A stretch of DNA of 64,000 nt from Rikenellaceae bacterium (GTDB lineage: Bacteria; Bacteroidota; Bacteroidia; Bacteroidales; Rikenellaceae), in assembly GCA_021201795.1 (NCBI GenBank), contig JAJQEF010000016.1, positions 166,543 through 230,542 of the forward strand. The letters run 5' to 3'. The stretch's first letter is position 1; every line of letters starts with the position of its first letter. This document shows positions 34,991 through 45,342 of the stretch, one piece after another. Under the pieces are notes generated by a model. It saw only the letters and a program-made list of their open reading frames with translations. It was not told where the DNA came from and searched no databases. The translations under genes and the position numbers were made by a program.

Positions 34991-36398
34991 AAAAATCTAT
35001 ATGACAAAAAAATTATTTCTACTGTTGCTGTCTGCTGTTCTTATTTTTACGTGCAGCGATAAAATGTTAGCTCAAAATAAGCAGATAGCGGAGCAGGTAG
35101 TTGCAGTTGTTGGTAACTCCATGATACTATTGTCGGATGTTGAAGAGACAGTCCGTGCTTTGGAACAGGAGCAGAAAGAGACAGGTTATACTATCGATGG
35201 AGATATCAAATGTTTTGCGCTTGAACTCAATCTGACACGTAAGCTCCTGGCAAGACAAGCCGATGTCGATTCGATATATGTAAAGAGCGCACGCGGACTT
35301 GAAGACCGTTTGGAGGATTACATAATGGAACTTATCGAGAAACACGGATCTTTGGGTGCCGTCGAGGAATATTACAGAAAACCGGATTATATTATCAAAG
35401 ATGAACTTCGGCTTCGGTTTATGGAGATGTACAAGGCTATCGATATGGAAGATCATATTAAATCACAGGTGAGCATAACACCGTACGAGGTTGAAAGATA
35501 TTATAAAAATCTTAACAAGGACAGTCTTCCGATGGTTCCGGAGCAGTATGTTTACGGACATATTGTTTTATATCCTTCTTCTTCCGATGATGCTAAGTTG
35601 AGGGCGCGTGAAAGACTGCTCGAACTTAGGCAGAGGATTATCAACGGTGAACGGTTCGCGACTCTTGCAAGATCGTATTCTGTCGACGGAACTGCCAGCA
35701 GCGGAGGAGAATTGGACTGGATGAGGAAAGAATATTTTGAAAAGCCGTTTGCAGATGCATTGGAAAAATTAAGGGTAGGCCAGATATCGGACATAGTGGA
35801 GACCGTGTACGGATTCCACCTCATAGAATTGATGGACGTGCGGGACGGTCTTTATAAAGCACGTCATATTCTACTCCGTCCGGAGTTTACTGTGGAGGAG
35901 ATCACTATGAATCAGATCAAATTGGATAGTATCGTAAATGAAATAAAGGAAGGGAATATAACTTTTGCGGATGCTGCCAGAAGATACTCGGAAGATAAAA
36001 TATCCAGACAGAACGGAGGGATCGCCTCTAATAACGAATTGGCGGAATTACATTTCATGGACCCTAAGTATACTTCCACAAAATTTATGAGAGAAAATCT
36101 TGGACCGGATTATAATATTATAAAGGATCTTAAGATAGGTGAAATCTCGAAAGCCGTGAAGACAGTAGACCTTAGAAATAACGATATAGTAAAAGTAATT
36201 CAGTTAATGGAGATAATTCCTGCACACAGGGCTAATATAAAAGACGATTTTAATTATATCGAGGAAGCCGCTCTTGCTGCCAAACAAGAAGATATTTATG
36301 AAGCATGGCTGAAAAAGAAAATACAGGGAATATATGTAGTAATTGACCCGAGATTCCAGGATTGCGATTTCAAATACTCGGAGTGGATAAAAAAGTAA
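34974..36398 (+). CDS. surA: Periplasmic peptidyl-prolyl isomerase, SurA type
   Basis: 474 aa. An N-terminal hydrophobic signal (LFLLLLSAVLIFTCSDKMLAQ) precedes a SurA N-domain (QVVAVVGNSMILLSDVEE) and two PpiC-type parvulin domains: EQYVYGHIVLYPSS..GERFATLARSYSVDGTASSGGELDW..VETVYGFHLIEL, then KARHILLRPEF..ITFADAARRYSEDK. It helps outer-membrane proteins fold. The start is uncertain: ATGs at 34974, 34983 and 35001 all precede the signal. The OstA-like gene follows after 1 nt. Confidence 0.88.
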   Translation: MMKMSKKIYMTKKLFLLLLSAVLIFTCSDKMLAQNKQIAEQVVAVVGNSMILLSDVEETVRALEQEQKETGYTIDGDIKCFALELNLTRKLLARQADVDSIYVKSARGLEDRLEDYIMELIEKHGSLGAVEEYYRKPDYIIKDELRLRFMEMYKAIDMEDHIKSQVSITPYEVERYYKNLNKDSLPMVPEQYVYGHIVLYPSSSDDAKLRARERLLELRQRIINGERFATLARSYSVDGTASSGGELDWMRKEYFEKPFADALEKLRVGQISDIVETVYGFHLIELMDVRDGLYKARHILLRPEFTVEEITMNQIKLDSIVNEIKEGNITFADAARRYSEDKISRQNGGIASNNELAELHFMDPKYTSTKFMRENLGPDYNIIKDLKIGEISKAVKTVDLRNNDIVKVIQLMEIIPAHRANIKDDFNYIEEAALAAKQEDIYEAWLKKKIQGIYVVIDPRFQDCDFKYSEWIKK

Positions 36399-36399
36399 G

Positions 36400-38646
36400 A
36401 TGAGAAAATTCGGTTCAGTATCTTTCATATTCATATTTATTTTATTTCTGTACTCTACGTTTGGAGTATCGGGTCAGGAAAGTAATACGGCAATCGTCGA
36501 TTTTGAGGCGCAATGGATGCGGCCGCTAAAGATCGCGGATTCTTCCGTTCTCGTGTTGACCAATGATGTCGTATTTCATCATAATGGAGCTATTATTGTC
36601 TGCGACAGCGCAATAAGATACAGCGACCGTATGATAGAATGCTATGGTAATGTTATAATCAATAAGGATTCGACTTATATTTACGGCGATAAGGCTGATT
36701 ACAATGGTAACACGAACTTAGCTAAAGTGTATTCGCCATTAGTTAAAATGATCGATAAAGACGTTACCATGTATTCCTACAATCTTGAATTCAATACGCT
36801 GACTTCTGTCGGAAAGTATACCCAGGGCGGTACGATCACTCAGAACGATAATCTGATGGAATCGCAGGAGGCTACATATTATTCCGATGACCGACAGGTA
36901 TTTTTCGTTTATGACGTAGCTATGCGTAACGACGAATATATATTGCAAACCGATTCTATGGGATACAATTTCGATACGGAGATAACTACATTTTATAAAA
37001 AGGCCTACATCTGGAACAAGGACGGTAATTTCCTTACTGCAGACAGAGGACAGTATAACAGGTTTACGGATACGTATACTTTTACAGAGAATTCTTTTAT
37101 CATGACCGAGGATTATCAGACATGGGCCGATAGTATAACTTTTAATCAAACCTCGGAGCTTTCTCATCTGTATAACGATATACAGATAATCGATGAAGAA
37201 CAGAAAGTAATGCTTTTTGGAGATTACGGCATTTACTGGGGGCAACTCGAAAATGCAATGGTGACCAAGGATCCGGCTGTTGTCAGTTATGACACTTCCG
37301 AAGGACAGGATTCCACTTTTATGAGAAGCGACAGTATATTTCTTTATAAAATATTCCCGGTCGACGATGACAAAGAAGATGAAGGGATACCTGAATATAT
37401 GTCTTACACTCCTGAGGATATACAGAGAATTATGGATGAGGTCAGCTATTCGGATGAAATTGTTCTTCCCGAATTCTTTCCCATAAATATGTCTGACCCA
37501 TATGCCTCGGATGTTATTATCGATGATGACAGACTTGTTATAGCGGATATGCAGACTCACAGCGATTCCGTAATGGTTGACAATATTTCGATACCCGATT
37601 CGGTTACGATCGCTGAATTACCGGTGTTAACCGATAGTATTTCTGTACAGGAAGAGATCGAGACCCCTGTCGTTGTGGAAAAACCAAAGACCAAAAGGGA
37701 ATTGAAACGCGAAGAGAAAGAACGGAAGAAACAGGAAAAACTCAATGCGAAGAGAGCCGAACTTTTAAACCGTATGCGCGTGCAGGAAGCAAACGATGCC
37801 GTGGAGAGAGAATTCGATTCGGTAACGGTGGTTACTGTCGTCGATTCTTTGAATATGGATCCATTGAGTTTGATAGACGACGAGGAAGAAGAATTAATAA
37901 TAGTCGATTCGGTACAAAGGATCCTGAGGGCTTACCATAATGTTAAAATTTATCGGAACGATATACAGGCCGTGTGCGACTCGCTTGTAAGTTTTTCTGT
38001 AGACTCTACAATGCATATGTATATCGATCCTGTATTATGGAATGAAAATAATCAGGTTACTTCGGAAATTATGCATTTTTATACTGAAAACCAGGAACTC
38101 GTACGTGCCGAATTCGAGATTCAGCCCCTTATGGTGGAGTACGTTCTGGATTCCCTTTATAACCAGCTTGCAGGAAGGGTAATGATCGCTCACTTTGTGG
38201 ACAACCGTATCAGAATGCTTGAAGCCAAGGGTAATGCCGAATCTTATTATTATTACCAGGAAGAGGAGAACTCCGATTATGTCGACGGATTTAGCGTCAC
38301 CGAATGTTCGTTCATAAATTTTTATTTCGACGACAATAAACTTACTGAAATAAGATGGCATGACGACGTGAATTACGCTCTTTATCCGATGGATAAAATT
38401 CCTGAAAATCAGCCACAATATATGAGAAACTTTAAATGGGAAGAAGACCGGCGGCCGAAGAGCAGATTCGAAGTGTTCAACCGCCGTATAAGAGAGTCTA
38501 TAAGAGAGGAAATGTCCGCTATTCCGCAGCCCGGTTTCACCATAACCGCAGAGATTGACGAATATAAAATAAACCTGATCGACCAGGGAATATGGACCGA
38601 CAGATCGGAAGATATATGGATAAATCCGGAGCATTTCCTTAAATAG
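36400..38646 (+). CDS. OstA-like (LptA-type) lipopolysaccharide-transport protein
   Basis: 748 aa with a signal peptide ending near FGVSGQE. Residues about 30-310 form an OstA/LptA-like repetitive beta-jellyroll (VLTNDVVFHHNGAIIVCDSAIRYSDRMIECYGNVIINKDSTYIYGDKADYNG). A low-complexity acidic then Lys/Glu-rich stretch (about 310-500, KTKRELKREEKERKKQEKLN) interrupts it, then beta-rich sequence resumes to the end. The Bacteroidota OstA-like family is believed to act in LPS transport across the periplasm. It is 1 nt after surA, a coherent outer-membrane assembly cluster. Confidence 0.82.
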   Translation: MRKFGSVSFIFIFILFLYSTFGVSGQESNTAIVDFEAQWMRPLKIADSSVLVLTNDVVFHHNGAIIVCDSAIRYSDRMIECYGNVIINKDSTYIYGDKADYNGNTNLAKVYSPLVKMIDKDVTMYSYNLEFNTLTSVGKYTQGGTITQNDNLMESQEATYYSDDRQVFFVYDVAMRNDEYILQTDSMGYNFDTEITTFYKKAYIWNKDGNFLTADRGQYNRFTDTYTFTENSFIMTEDYQTWADSITFNQTSELSHLYNDIQIIDEEQKVMLFGDYGIYWGQLENAMVTKDPAVVSYDTSEGQDSTFMRSDSIFLYKIFPVDDDKEDEGIPEYMSYTPEDIQRIMDEVSYSDEIVLPEFFPINMSDPYASDVIIDDDRLVIADMQTHSDSVMVDNISIPDSVTIAELPVLTDSISVQEEIETPVVVEKPKTKRELKREEKERKKQEKLNAKRAELLNRMRVQEANDAVEREFDSVTVVTVVDSLNMDPLSLIDDEEEELIIVDSVQRILRAYHNVKIYRNDIQAVCDSLVSFSVDSTMHMYIDPVLWNENNQVTSEIMHFYTENQELVRAEFEIQPLMVEYVLDSLYNQLAGRVMIAHFVDNRIRMLEAKGNAESYYYYQEEENSDYVDGFSVTECSFINFYFDDNKLTEIRWHDDVNYALYPMDKIPENQPQYMRNFKWEEDRRPKSRFEVFNRRIRESIREEMSAIPQPGFTITAEIDEYKINLIDQGIWTDRSEDIWINPEHFLK

Positions 38647-38716
38647 GAAACAGAACTCCGGTCCCTATTTTTTTAATACTAAATTTAAACTATTTTCGCT
38701 GGATAAATATTCACGA

Positions 38717-39064
38717 ATGGATAAATTATTAGATACGATTGTTGAAGCTATAGACGATAAAAAAGGCGATAATATTATAAGCCTCGATCTTACAGAATTC
38801 GATGGCGCGATCTGCGACACGTTTGTAATTTGTAATGCAGAATCCACCACTCAGATATGTTCGATAGCTGACGGCATTGAAGAAGATGTACAAAAAGAAC
38901 TCCAAATACGTCCATACAGGATCGAAGGAAAAGAAAACGGTATATGGGTTGCTATGGACTACGGGAGTGTAATGGTGCATATTTTCCAGACAGAGATGAG
39001 AAAGTTTTATGCTCTGGAGGATATGTGGGCGGATGCCGACCTTACACGGTATGAGTTCGAATAA
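38717..39064 (+). CDS. rsfS: Ribosomal silencing factor RsfS
   Basis: 115 aa. Binds uL14 on the large ribosomal subunit and blocks subunit joining in starvation. The block ISLDLTEFDGAICDTFVICNAESTTQICSIADGIEEDVQKEL and the later WVAMDYGSVMVHIFQTEMRKFYALEDMWADA are the family signatures. It is directly upstream of ftsH (19-nt gap to the corrected ftsH start). Confidence 0.93.
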   Translation: MDKLLDTIVEAIDDKKGDNIISLDLTEFDGAICDTFVICNAESTTQICSIADGIEEDVQKELQIRPYRIEGKENGIWVAMDYGSVMVHIFQTEMRKFYALEDMWADADLTRYEFE

Positions 39065-39083
39065 TAATTTTAAGGGGAAAAAG

Positions 39084-41063
39084 ATGGCAGAAAATAAAAA
39101 ACCAAATAAACTTCCCGGATTACGCCCTCGCGGATATCTTTGGGTATATGGTATAATATTTATATTTCTTTTATATCTGAGTTTTTTCAATAATTCTTCG
39201 TCACCGCAAAAGTCTACCTGGGATGAGGTCCGGACTGAGTTTCTCGACAGGAATTATGTGGACCGGATAGTTGTTGTAAACGATAAACTTGCGGAAGTTT
39301 ATCTCAAACAAGAGATAGTCAAAGACTTAAAGACCGAAGATAAATATAAATCCTTACCTCAGGATGGACCACAGCTCAAATTTATTATAGGATCTCTCGA
39401 GACATTCGAAAGAAGGTTCGACGAATATATGATCAGCAACCCCTATTCAGATAGGGTTGTTTTATCGTTCGACCAACGAAGCAGTTTCTGGGACAGCCCG
39501 CTCATATCGGCAATTCTTCCGATAGGGTTTATAATACTTATATGGGTACTTATCATGCGCGGAATGTCGAAAGGCAGTGGAGGCGGTGCCGGAGGAGTGT
39601 TCAGTGTTGGCAAAGCTAAGGCGCAGATGTTCGATAAGGATACTAAAGGAAAAATAACTTTTAAGGATGTAGCTGGGCTGGAAGATGCAAAAATCGAAGT
39701 AATGGAAATTGTCGATTTTCTCAAAAGCCCTAAAAAATATATCGACCTCGGAGGAAAGATTCCTAAGGGGGCATTGTTGGTGGGCCCTCCCGGTACCGGT
39801 AAGACCTTGCTGGCCAAAGCGGTAGCTGGAGAAGCCAACGTTCCGTTCTTCTCGATAAGCGGTTCCGATTTTGTCGAAATGTTTGTCGGTGTCGGTGCGT
39901 CGAGGGTAAGGGATCTGTTCCGTCAGGCAAAAGAAAAAGCTCCTTGTATAGTCTTTATAGATGAAATCGATGCAATCGGTAGGGCGAGAAGTAAAAATGC
40001 GGGATATACTTCCAACGATGAACGAGAGAACACCCTTAATCAGCTTCTCACGGAAATGGACGGATTCGGTACCAATGCCGGAGTAATCGTACTGGCAGCA
40101 ACAAATCGTGCGGATATACTGGATAAGGCACTTATGCGTGCAGGTCGTTTCGACAGGCAGATACACGTCGATCTTCCTGATCTTAAAGAAAGGGAAGAAA
40201 TATTCAAAGTGTATCTTAAAAAATTAAAATTGGATTCTGCATTGAATACCGATTTTCTCGCTAAACAAACTCCTGGATTTTCAGGTGCAGATATAGCTAA
40301 CGTATGTAATGAGGCCGCGTTGATTGCTGCCCGCAGTAATAAAAAACAGATAGAAAGACAGGATTTTCTGGATGCTATCGATCGTATAATCGGAGGACTC
40401 GAGAGAAAAAGTACTATTATCAGCAAAACAGAGAAACGCTCGATTGCTTACCATGAAGCCGGTCATGCCGCCGTAGGTTGGATACTGGAACATTCTCATC
40501 CGTTGATCAAAGTTTCAATTATACCTCGCGGCAGCGCTTTGGGTGCGGCATGGTATCTTCCGGAAGAAAGAAAGATTACTACAAGGGAACAACTTCTCGA
40601 CGAACTGGCTTCTTTTATGGGAGGACGCGCAGCAGAAGAATTGATGGTCGGAACTGTCTCCACAGGTGCCTTGAACGATCTCGAAAGAGCGACCAAATAT
40701 GCTTATGCTATGGTATCTTATTACGGTATGAGCGATAAGGTGGGAAATTTATCTTTCTACGACTCTTCAGGACAGGGTGATTTTATGGGTAAACCATACA
40801 GTGAGAAAACCGCCCAGTTGATCGACGACGAAGCTAAACGGATTATTTCCGAAAGCTACGACCGTGCAATGAACGTACTTACCGGACATAAGGAAGGATT
40901 CGTAAAATTAGCGGAACTCCTTCTGGAACGGGAAGTAATTTTTACAGAAGACGTAGAAGCTATTTTTGGTAAAAGAAAAATAAAAGAAGAAGAAACCAAT
41001 AACGAAGTTGCAGAAATAATTCCGGATACAGATATTGCGGAAGAAAATATTGCAGAAGCATAA
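39084..41063 (+). CDS. ftsH: ATP-dependent zinc metalloprotease FtsH
   Basis: 659 aa from ATG 39084 ([10 protein letters not shown]), preceded by AAGGGGAAAAAG; the ORF-track start at 39009 lies inside rsfS and is rejected. Two TM helices ([35 protein letters not shown]) flank a periplasmic domain. The AAA module has Walker A GPPGTGKT, Walker [14 protein letters not shown] and an arginine-finger region. [10 protein letters not shown] is the zinc-binding protease site. It degrades misfolded membrane proteins and regulatory substrates. cdsA follows after 15 nt. Confidence 0.97.
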   Translation: MAENKKPNKLPGLRPRGYLWVYGIIFIFLLYLSFFNNSSSPQKSTWDEVRTEFLDRNYVDRIVVVNDKLAEVYLKQEIVKDLKTEDKYKSLPQDGPQLKFIIGSLETFERRFDEYMISNPYSDRVVLSFDQRSSFWDSPLISAILPIGFIILIWVLIMRGMSKGSGGGAGGVFSVGKAKAQMFDKDTKGKITFKDVAGLEDAKIEVMEIVDFLKSPKKYIDLGGKIPKGALLVGPPGTGKTLLAKAVAGEANVPFFSISGSDFVEMFVGVGASRVRDLFRQAKEKAPCIVFIDEIDAIGRARSKNAGYTSNDERENTLNQLLTEMDGFGTNAGVIVLAATNRADILDKALMRAGRFDRQIHVDLPDLKEREEIFKVYLKKLKLDSALNTDFLAKQTPGFSGADIANVCNEAALIAARSNKKQIERQDFLDAIDRIIGGLERKSTIISKTEKRSIAYHEAGHAAVGWILEHSHPLIKVSIIPRGSALGAAWYLPEERKITTREQLLDELASFMGGRAAEELMVGTVSTGALNDLERATKYAYAMVSYYGMSDKVGNLSFYDSSGQGDFMGKPYSEKTAQLIDDEAKRIISESYDRAMNVLTGHKEGFVKLAELLLEREVIFTEDVEAIFGKRKIKEEETNNEVAEIIPDTDIAEENIAEA

Positions 41064-41078
41064 TTCACTGTCCTCTAT

Positions 41079-41903
41079 ATGGCCCTGAATAACCTTGTGG
41101 TCCGCACATTGAGCGGAATAGTAATAGCAGTAGTAATAATTGCAGCGATAGTTATCTCTAAATGGACATTGCTTGCTTTATCCGTTGTTATTACTGTCGG
41201 AGCCATGCACGAATTTCAGAAACTTGCTAATAAACATACTTCCCCGTTGAATATATTACCTATTGCGGGCGGAGTGATATTTGTTATCGGATTTTTTCTA
41301 TATTATTACGATGTATTGGAGTTGAAGTACATATTGCTTCTTCTGATTTTTATTGTTACCATTCCTGTTTTGGAACTTTTCCGCAAAAAACCCAATCCAC
41401 TTGAAAACATCGCAGTCTCTTTTATGGGGCTGATTTATATTGGTTTGCCGATGGCTCTGTTGAATTGTATGGGATCTGTGGTTGATACCTCCGGAGAAAT
41501 GGGATACAATTATTTATATCCGCTTGGATTCACTTTTCTGATCTGGATGAATGACGTAGGAGCCTATATGATAGGGAGCACCATTGGAAAAAATCCTTTG
41601 TTTCCAAGAATATCTCCCAATAAATCATGGGAAGGATTCTGGGGTGGTTTTATAATTACCGTGGCGGTAGGCGGAGTGATAGGGTACCTTACACGTACGG
41701 ATATTCATATGTGGCTATCGATCGCAAGTGTGGCTTCGTTAGGCGGAGTTGCGGGGGACCTTATAGAATCGATGTTCAAACGTGAGGCCGGAGTAAAGGA
41801 TTCCGGTAAAATCATTCCGGGACACGGAGGATTTCTTGACAGGTTCGATGCAATGCTGATTGCTTTACCATTAGTTTTTATTATTATAAAGTTTTTTAAC
41901 TGA
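41079..41903 (+). CDS. cdsA: Phosphatidate cytidylyltransferase
   Basis: 274 aa membrane enzyme making CDP-diacylglycerol from phosphatidic acid and CTP. The C-terminal signature SMFKREAGVKDSGKIIPGHGGFLDRFD is intact. About seven TM helices. It lies between ftsH and psd, so the transcript carries two steps of phospholipid synthesis. Confidence 0.95.
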   Translation: MALNNLVVRTLSGIVIAVVIIAAIVISKWTLLALSVVITVGAMHEFQKLANKHTSPLNILPIAGGVIFVIGFFLYYYDVLELKYILLLLIFIVTIPVLELFRKKPNPLENIAVSFMGLIYIGLPMALLNCMGSVVDTSGEMGYNYLYPLGFTFLIWMNDVGAYMIGSTIGKNPLFPRISPNKSWEGFWGGFIITVAVGGVIGYLTRTDIHMWLSIASVASLGGVAGDLIESMFKREAGVKDSGKIIPGHGGFLDRFDAMLIALPLVFIIIKFFN

Positions 41904-41920
41904 TTCAGCTACTACTAACC

Positions 41921-42574
41921 ATGAAGATTCACAGAGAAGGAAGAAGAATTATTTTTGCTGCGCTTGTGCTTTTTGCATTTTTCGGAGCTATTTCTTTTAT
42001 TTTTCTTGAACCGGTTATCGCATATCCGGTCTCTGCCATATTTTTCCTGTTATTTTTATTCGTAATCCGTTTTTTCAGGGTGCCTTCCCGTGAAATGAGT
42101 ATTTCCGAAGGGGACGTATTTTCTCCCGCCGACGGTACGGTCGTGGCGATAGAGAAAGTCTTCGAGAGTGAATATCTAAATGAGGAAAGGATACAGGTAT
42201 CGGTATTCATGTCTATCTGGAACATCCATATAAATTGGTTCCCTGTGGGGGGAACTGTAGAATATTTTAAGCATCATCATGGGAAATATATGGTAGCATG
42301 GCATCCGAAGTCTTCGGAAAAAAATGAACGGACGACTACGATAGTTAATACCGGAAAAGAAAAGATACTGTTCCGCCAGATAGCCGGATATGTTGCAAGA
42401 AGAATAGTATCTTATGCGGTTGTAGGTCGCAATGCCGGACAAAATACACAGTGTGGATTTATAAAATTCGGTTCACGTGTGGATGTTTTGCTTCCATTGA
42501 ATGCGGAGATATGCGTCGATATCGATCAGAAAGTGACCGGTACAGAGACTGTTATTGCACGCCTCAAAAAATAA
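41921..42574 (+). CDS. psd: Phosphatidylserine decarboxylase proenzyme
   Basis: 217 aa, the short type of Psd. Decarboxylates phosphatidylserine to phosphatidylethanolamine. Two N-terminal hydrophobic segments are followed by FSPADGTVVAIEK and SVFMSIWNIHINWFPVGG. GFIKFGSRVDV contains the Gly-Ser at which the proenzyme would cut itself to form the pyruvoyl group. It overlaps the WbqC-family gene by one base (TAATG). Confidence 0.94.
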   Translation: MKIHREGRRIIFAALVLFAFFGAISFIFLEPVIAYPVSAIFFLLFLFVIRFFRVPSREMSISEGDVFSPADGTVVAIEKVFESEYLNEERIQVSVFMSIWNIHINWFPVGGTVEYFKHHHGKYMVAWHPKSSEKNERTTTIVNTGKEKILFRQIAGYVARRIVSYAVVGRNAGQNTQCGFIKFGSRVDVLLPLNAEICVDIDQKVTGTETVIARLKK

Positions 42575-43200
42575 TGATATTACTCTCGACCGCATATTAC
42601 GGGAATATTCGTTATTATACGAAATTTTTCCAGGATCAGCCTGTGGTTATCGAAGCTCATGAAAATTATCAGAAGCAGAGTTACCGCAATAGGTGCCGCA
42701 TCCTTACTGCCAACGGTTTAGCAGATTTGACCGTTCCGGTAGTCAAAGATTCCGGAAATAAGATTCCCATAAAAGATGTGAGAATTGATTACAGCAAGCC
42801 GTGGCGGCACCAGCATTGGTATTCCATCATGTCCGCATATAAAAACTCTGCTTATTATGATTATTATTATGATATTTTCGAACCATTGTACAGTGAACGA
42901 TTCGAATTTCTCTGGGATTTAAATGAAGTGATTAGAGAGAAAATTTTCAATCTATTGAAAATAAAGTTCGAAATTAAATATTCGGAAGATTTTTACGGAG
43001 ATGTCGAAAACGACTTCAGAAATTCCATATCCCCCCAAAAAAAGTACAATGTAGTTGATAAAAACTTCCAGTTGGTAGAATACTATCAGGTTTTTTCGGA
43101 CAAATATGATTTTTTCCCCGATCTCAGTATAATAGACCTTATATTTTGTGAAGGTCCGAACGCGGTCGATATACTTAAACAATCTATATTAATAAAATAA
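42574..43200 (+). CDS. WbqC-family protein
   Basis: 208 aa from ATG 42574, which shares its first base with the psd stop; the track start at 42451 lies inside psd and is rejected. LSTAYYGNIRYYTKFFQDQPVVIEAHENYQKQSYRNRCRILTANGLADLTVPV is the WbqC N-terminal block, and the protein continues with RHQHWYSIMSAYKNSAYYDYY. WbqC-like proteins occur in surface-polysaccharide loci and many Bacteroidota genomes; their reaction is not established. Last gene before a shared terminator. Confidence 0.88.
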   Translation: MILLSTAYYGNIRYYTKFFQDQPVVIEAHENYQKQSYRNRCRILTANGLADLTVPVVKDSGNKIPIKDVRIDYSKPWRHQHWYSIMSAYKNSAYYDYYYDIFEPLYSERFEFLWDLNEVIREKIFNLLKIKFEIKYSEDFYGDVENDFRNSISPQKKYNVVDKNFQLVEYYQVFSDKYDFFPDLSIIDLIFCEGPNAVDILKQSILIK

Positions 43201-43227
43201 AGAATCCTGCTGCATGCAGGCTTCTTT
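43199..43227. terminator. Bidirectional terminator between the WbqC-family gene and kdsA
   Basis: AAAGAA-CCTGC pairs with GCAGG-TTCTTT (one mismatch, loop TGCAT), between convergent stop codons. Confidence 0.75.
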
Positions 43228-43230
43228 ATT

Positions 43231-44055
43231 TTATATTACGGCTTTGCGAATACGTACTAGTTCTTCCAGTAAATTTTCCAGCATATCCAACCTGAGCATA
43301 TTTGCTCCGTCTGATTTTGCTTTACCCGGTTCGGGATGTGTTTCCAGAAAAATCCCGTCGGCTCCGACCGCTATTGCTGCTTTGCCTATTGTTTCGATCA
43401 ATTCGGGCCTGCCTCCGGTTACTCCGCTTCCCTGATTAGGTTGCTGAAGTGAATGTGTAATGTCTACGATAACAGGATATCCGTGTTCCTTCATTATCGG
43501 CACACTCCGGAAGTCTACTACTATATCGCCATATCCGAACATGGTTCCCCTGTCAGTAAGTATTATATTTTCATTACCTGATTCTGATATTTTCTGAGCA
43601 GCGAATTTCATTGATTCAGGGGACAGGAACTGTCCTTTTTTGATGTTTACGATTTTTCCTGTCTCTGCTGCTGCCTGTAATATATCCGACTGTCTGCACA
43701 GAAAGGCAGGTATTTGTAAAACATCCACATATTTTGCCGCCACTTCTGCTTCGGATGCGCTGTGTATATCTGTGATTACCGGGACTGAGAATTTTTCTTT
43801 TATTTCCGCCAGTATCTCCAGTGCCTCTATATCTCCGATGCCGGTAAAAGAATCGGACTTCGACCTGTTTGCTTTTCTGTAAGAGCCTTTGAAAATATAA
43901 GGAATGTTCAGTCTGTCCGTGATTTCGCAAACCGTCTCAGCTATTTGCATAGCGTTGGCTCTGCTCTCTATGATACACGGGCCGGCGATCAGGAAGAACA
44001 TATTGTTCTCAGTGTGCCTTACCCAAGGCAGGTTTTTTATTATGTCAGTTTTCAT
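43231..44055 (-). CDS. kdsA: 3-deoxy-8-phosphooctulonate synthase (KDO 8-P synthase)
   Basis: 274 aa; condenses phosphoenolpyruvate and arabinose 5-phosphate to KDO 8-phosphate for the LPS inner core. LIAGPCIIESRANAM, YIFKGSYRKANRSK, PVITDIHSASEA and DITHSLQQPNQGSGVTGGRPE are diagnostic. Last gene of the minus-strand operon, 6 nt behind rarA. Confidence 0.96.
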   Translation of the reverse strand: MKTDIIKNLPWVRHTENNMFFLIAGPCIIESRANAMQIAETVCEITDRLNIPYIFKGSYRKANRSKSDSFTGIGDIEALEILAEIKEKFSVPVITDIHSASEAEVAAKYVDVLQIPAFLCRQSDILQAAAETGKIVNIKKGQFLSPESMKFAAQKISESGNENIILTDRGTMFGYGDIVVDFRSVPIMKEHGYPVIVDITHSLQQPNQGSGVTGGRPELIETIGKAAIAVGADGIFLETHPEPGKAKSDGANMLRLDMLENLLEELVRIRKAVI

Positions 44056-44061
44056 CTTTTA

Positions 44062-45336
44062 TTATTTTTCTCTGTTCCAAAGTTTATTCATTCTAGTCTC
44101 GGTTTCCCTTTCCCGCGGATTATCCGAAGGTTTATATAGACGCGTGCCTTCCAGTCCTTCAGGGAAAAACTCCTGAATCACGAAGTTATTTTCAAAATCA
44201 TGTGCGTATTTGTAACCTTCTCCATAACCGATATTTTTCATGAGTTTTGTAGGGGAGTTACGCAGGTGCAGCGGGACAGGGCGGTTAGTCGTATCTTTGT
44301 TAACCATAGACATGGCGCGGTCTATCGCCATATATGCAGAGTTGCTTTTAGGGCTCGTCGCAAGGTAAATAGTAGCTTCTGCAAGAGGTATGCGTGCTTC
44401 CGGCATACCGATTTTGTGAACGGTGTCGAAACAAGCGTTGGCAAGCAGAAGACCGTTGGGATTGGCCAGCCCGATGTCCTCGGCTGCGAGGATAACAAGT
44501 CGCCGTGCGATAAATTTCGGATACTCTCCGCCGGCAAGCATTCGCGCCAGATAGTATACTGCTGCATCCGGATTACTGCCTCTTACGGATTTTATGAAAG
44601 CGGAAATTACATCGTAGTGCTGTTCGCCGTTTTTATCGTATAGCGCAATGTTCTGCTGCAATGCATCGGTTATATTTTTATCTGTAATTACGACCTGACC
44701 CTCTGCAGAATTGGCCAGTATGTCCAATATATTTAATAATTTACTGGCATCCCCCCCCGAAAAGGTGAACAATGCTTCGGTTTCTTTAATTTTTACCCCG
44801 CGTTCTTTTAATACTATATCGCTTCCGACAGCTCTGTTCAATAGTTTGTGGAGATCCTTGTCTTCCAGATTTTTAAGAACATATACCTGGCATCTGGATA
44901 AAAGAGGGGATATGACCTCGAACGACGGATTCTCAGTAGTAGCTCCGATCAGAGTGATTATTCCATGTTCGACAGCTCCTAAAAGAGAGTCTTGCTGTGA
45001 TTTGTTAAATCTATGTATCTCGTCTATAAAAAGGAACGGTGCCGGAGTATTGAAAAATTTCTGTCCTTTGGCGTTCTCGATCACTTCCCGTACATCTTTA
45101 ACTCCGGAATTTATTGCGCTTAATGTGAAGAATTTCCTGTTCAACGATGTCGCTACAATCCTCGCAAGAGTTGTTTTACCGACTCCAGGAGGTCCCCAGA
45201 GTATGAATGAAGGTACATTTCCGGAATCGATGAATTTGCGGAAGACACCGTTTTTACCTACGAGGTGTTCCTGTCCGATATAATCGTCCAGAGTGTTTGG
45301 ACGAAGCCTTTCGGCTAATGGTATATTGGTGTTCAT
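44062..45336 (-). CDS. rarA: Replication-associated recombination protein A (RarA/MgsA) AAA ATPase
   Basis: 424 aa. PLAERLRPNTLDDYIGQEHLVG opens the protein. ILWGPPGVGKTTLARIVA is Walker A and FLFIDEIHRFNKSQQDSLLGAVE is Walker B plus the sensor region. The C-terminal tetramerisation domain contains RRLVILAAEDIGLANPNGLLLA. It acts at stalled replication forks. It sits 6 nt from both neighbours in the operon. Confidence 0.95.
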   Translation of the reverse strand: MNTNIPLAERLRPNTLDDYIGQEHLVGKNGVFRKFIDSGNVPSFILWGPPGVGKTTLARIVATSLNRKFFTLSAINSGVKDVREVIENAKGQKFFNTPAPFLFIDEIHRFNKSQQDSLLGAVEHGIITLIGATTENPSFEVISPLLSRCQVYVLKNLEDKDLHKLLNRAVGSDIVLKERGVKIKETEALFTFSGGDASKLLNILDILANSAEGQVVITDKNITDALQQNIALYDKNGEQHYDVISAFIKSVRGSNPDAAVYYLARMLAGGEYPKFIARRLVILAAEDIGLANPNGLLLANACFDTVHKIGMPEARIPLAEATIYLATSPKSNSAYMAIDRAMSMVNKDTTNRPVPLHLRNSPTKLMKNIGYGEGYKYAHDFENNFVIQEFFPEGLEGTRLYKPSDNPRERETETRMNKLWNREK

Positions 45337-45342
45337 TGTGGT

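Noticed and set aside
36739-37560. 273-aa minus-strand ORF
   Set aside because: Antisense to the OstA-like gene, no recognisable domain, and the sense frame is clearly coding.
39009-39083. Upstream extension of FtsH given by the ORF track
   Set aside because: It lies inside rsfS in another frame and adds non-homologous residues; ATG 39084 gives the normal FtsH N terminus.
39462-40166. 234-aa minus-strand ORF
   Set aside because: Antisense shadow of ftsH across its AAA motifs.
42451-42573. Upstream extension of the WbqC-family ORF
   Set aside because: It lies inside psd in another frame; ATG 42574 overlapping the psd stop gives the expected start.
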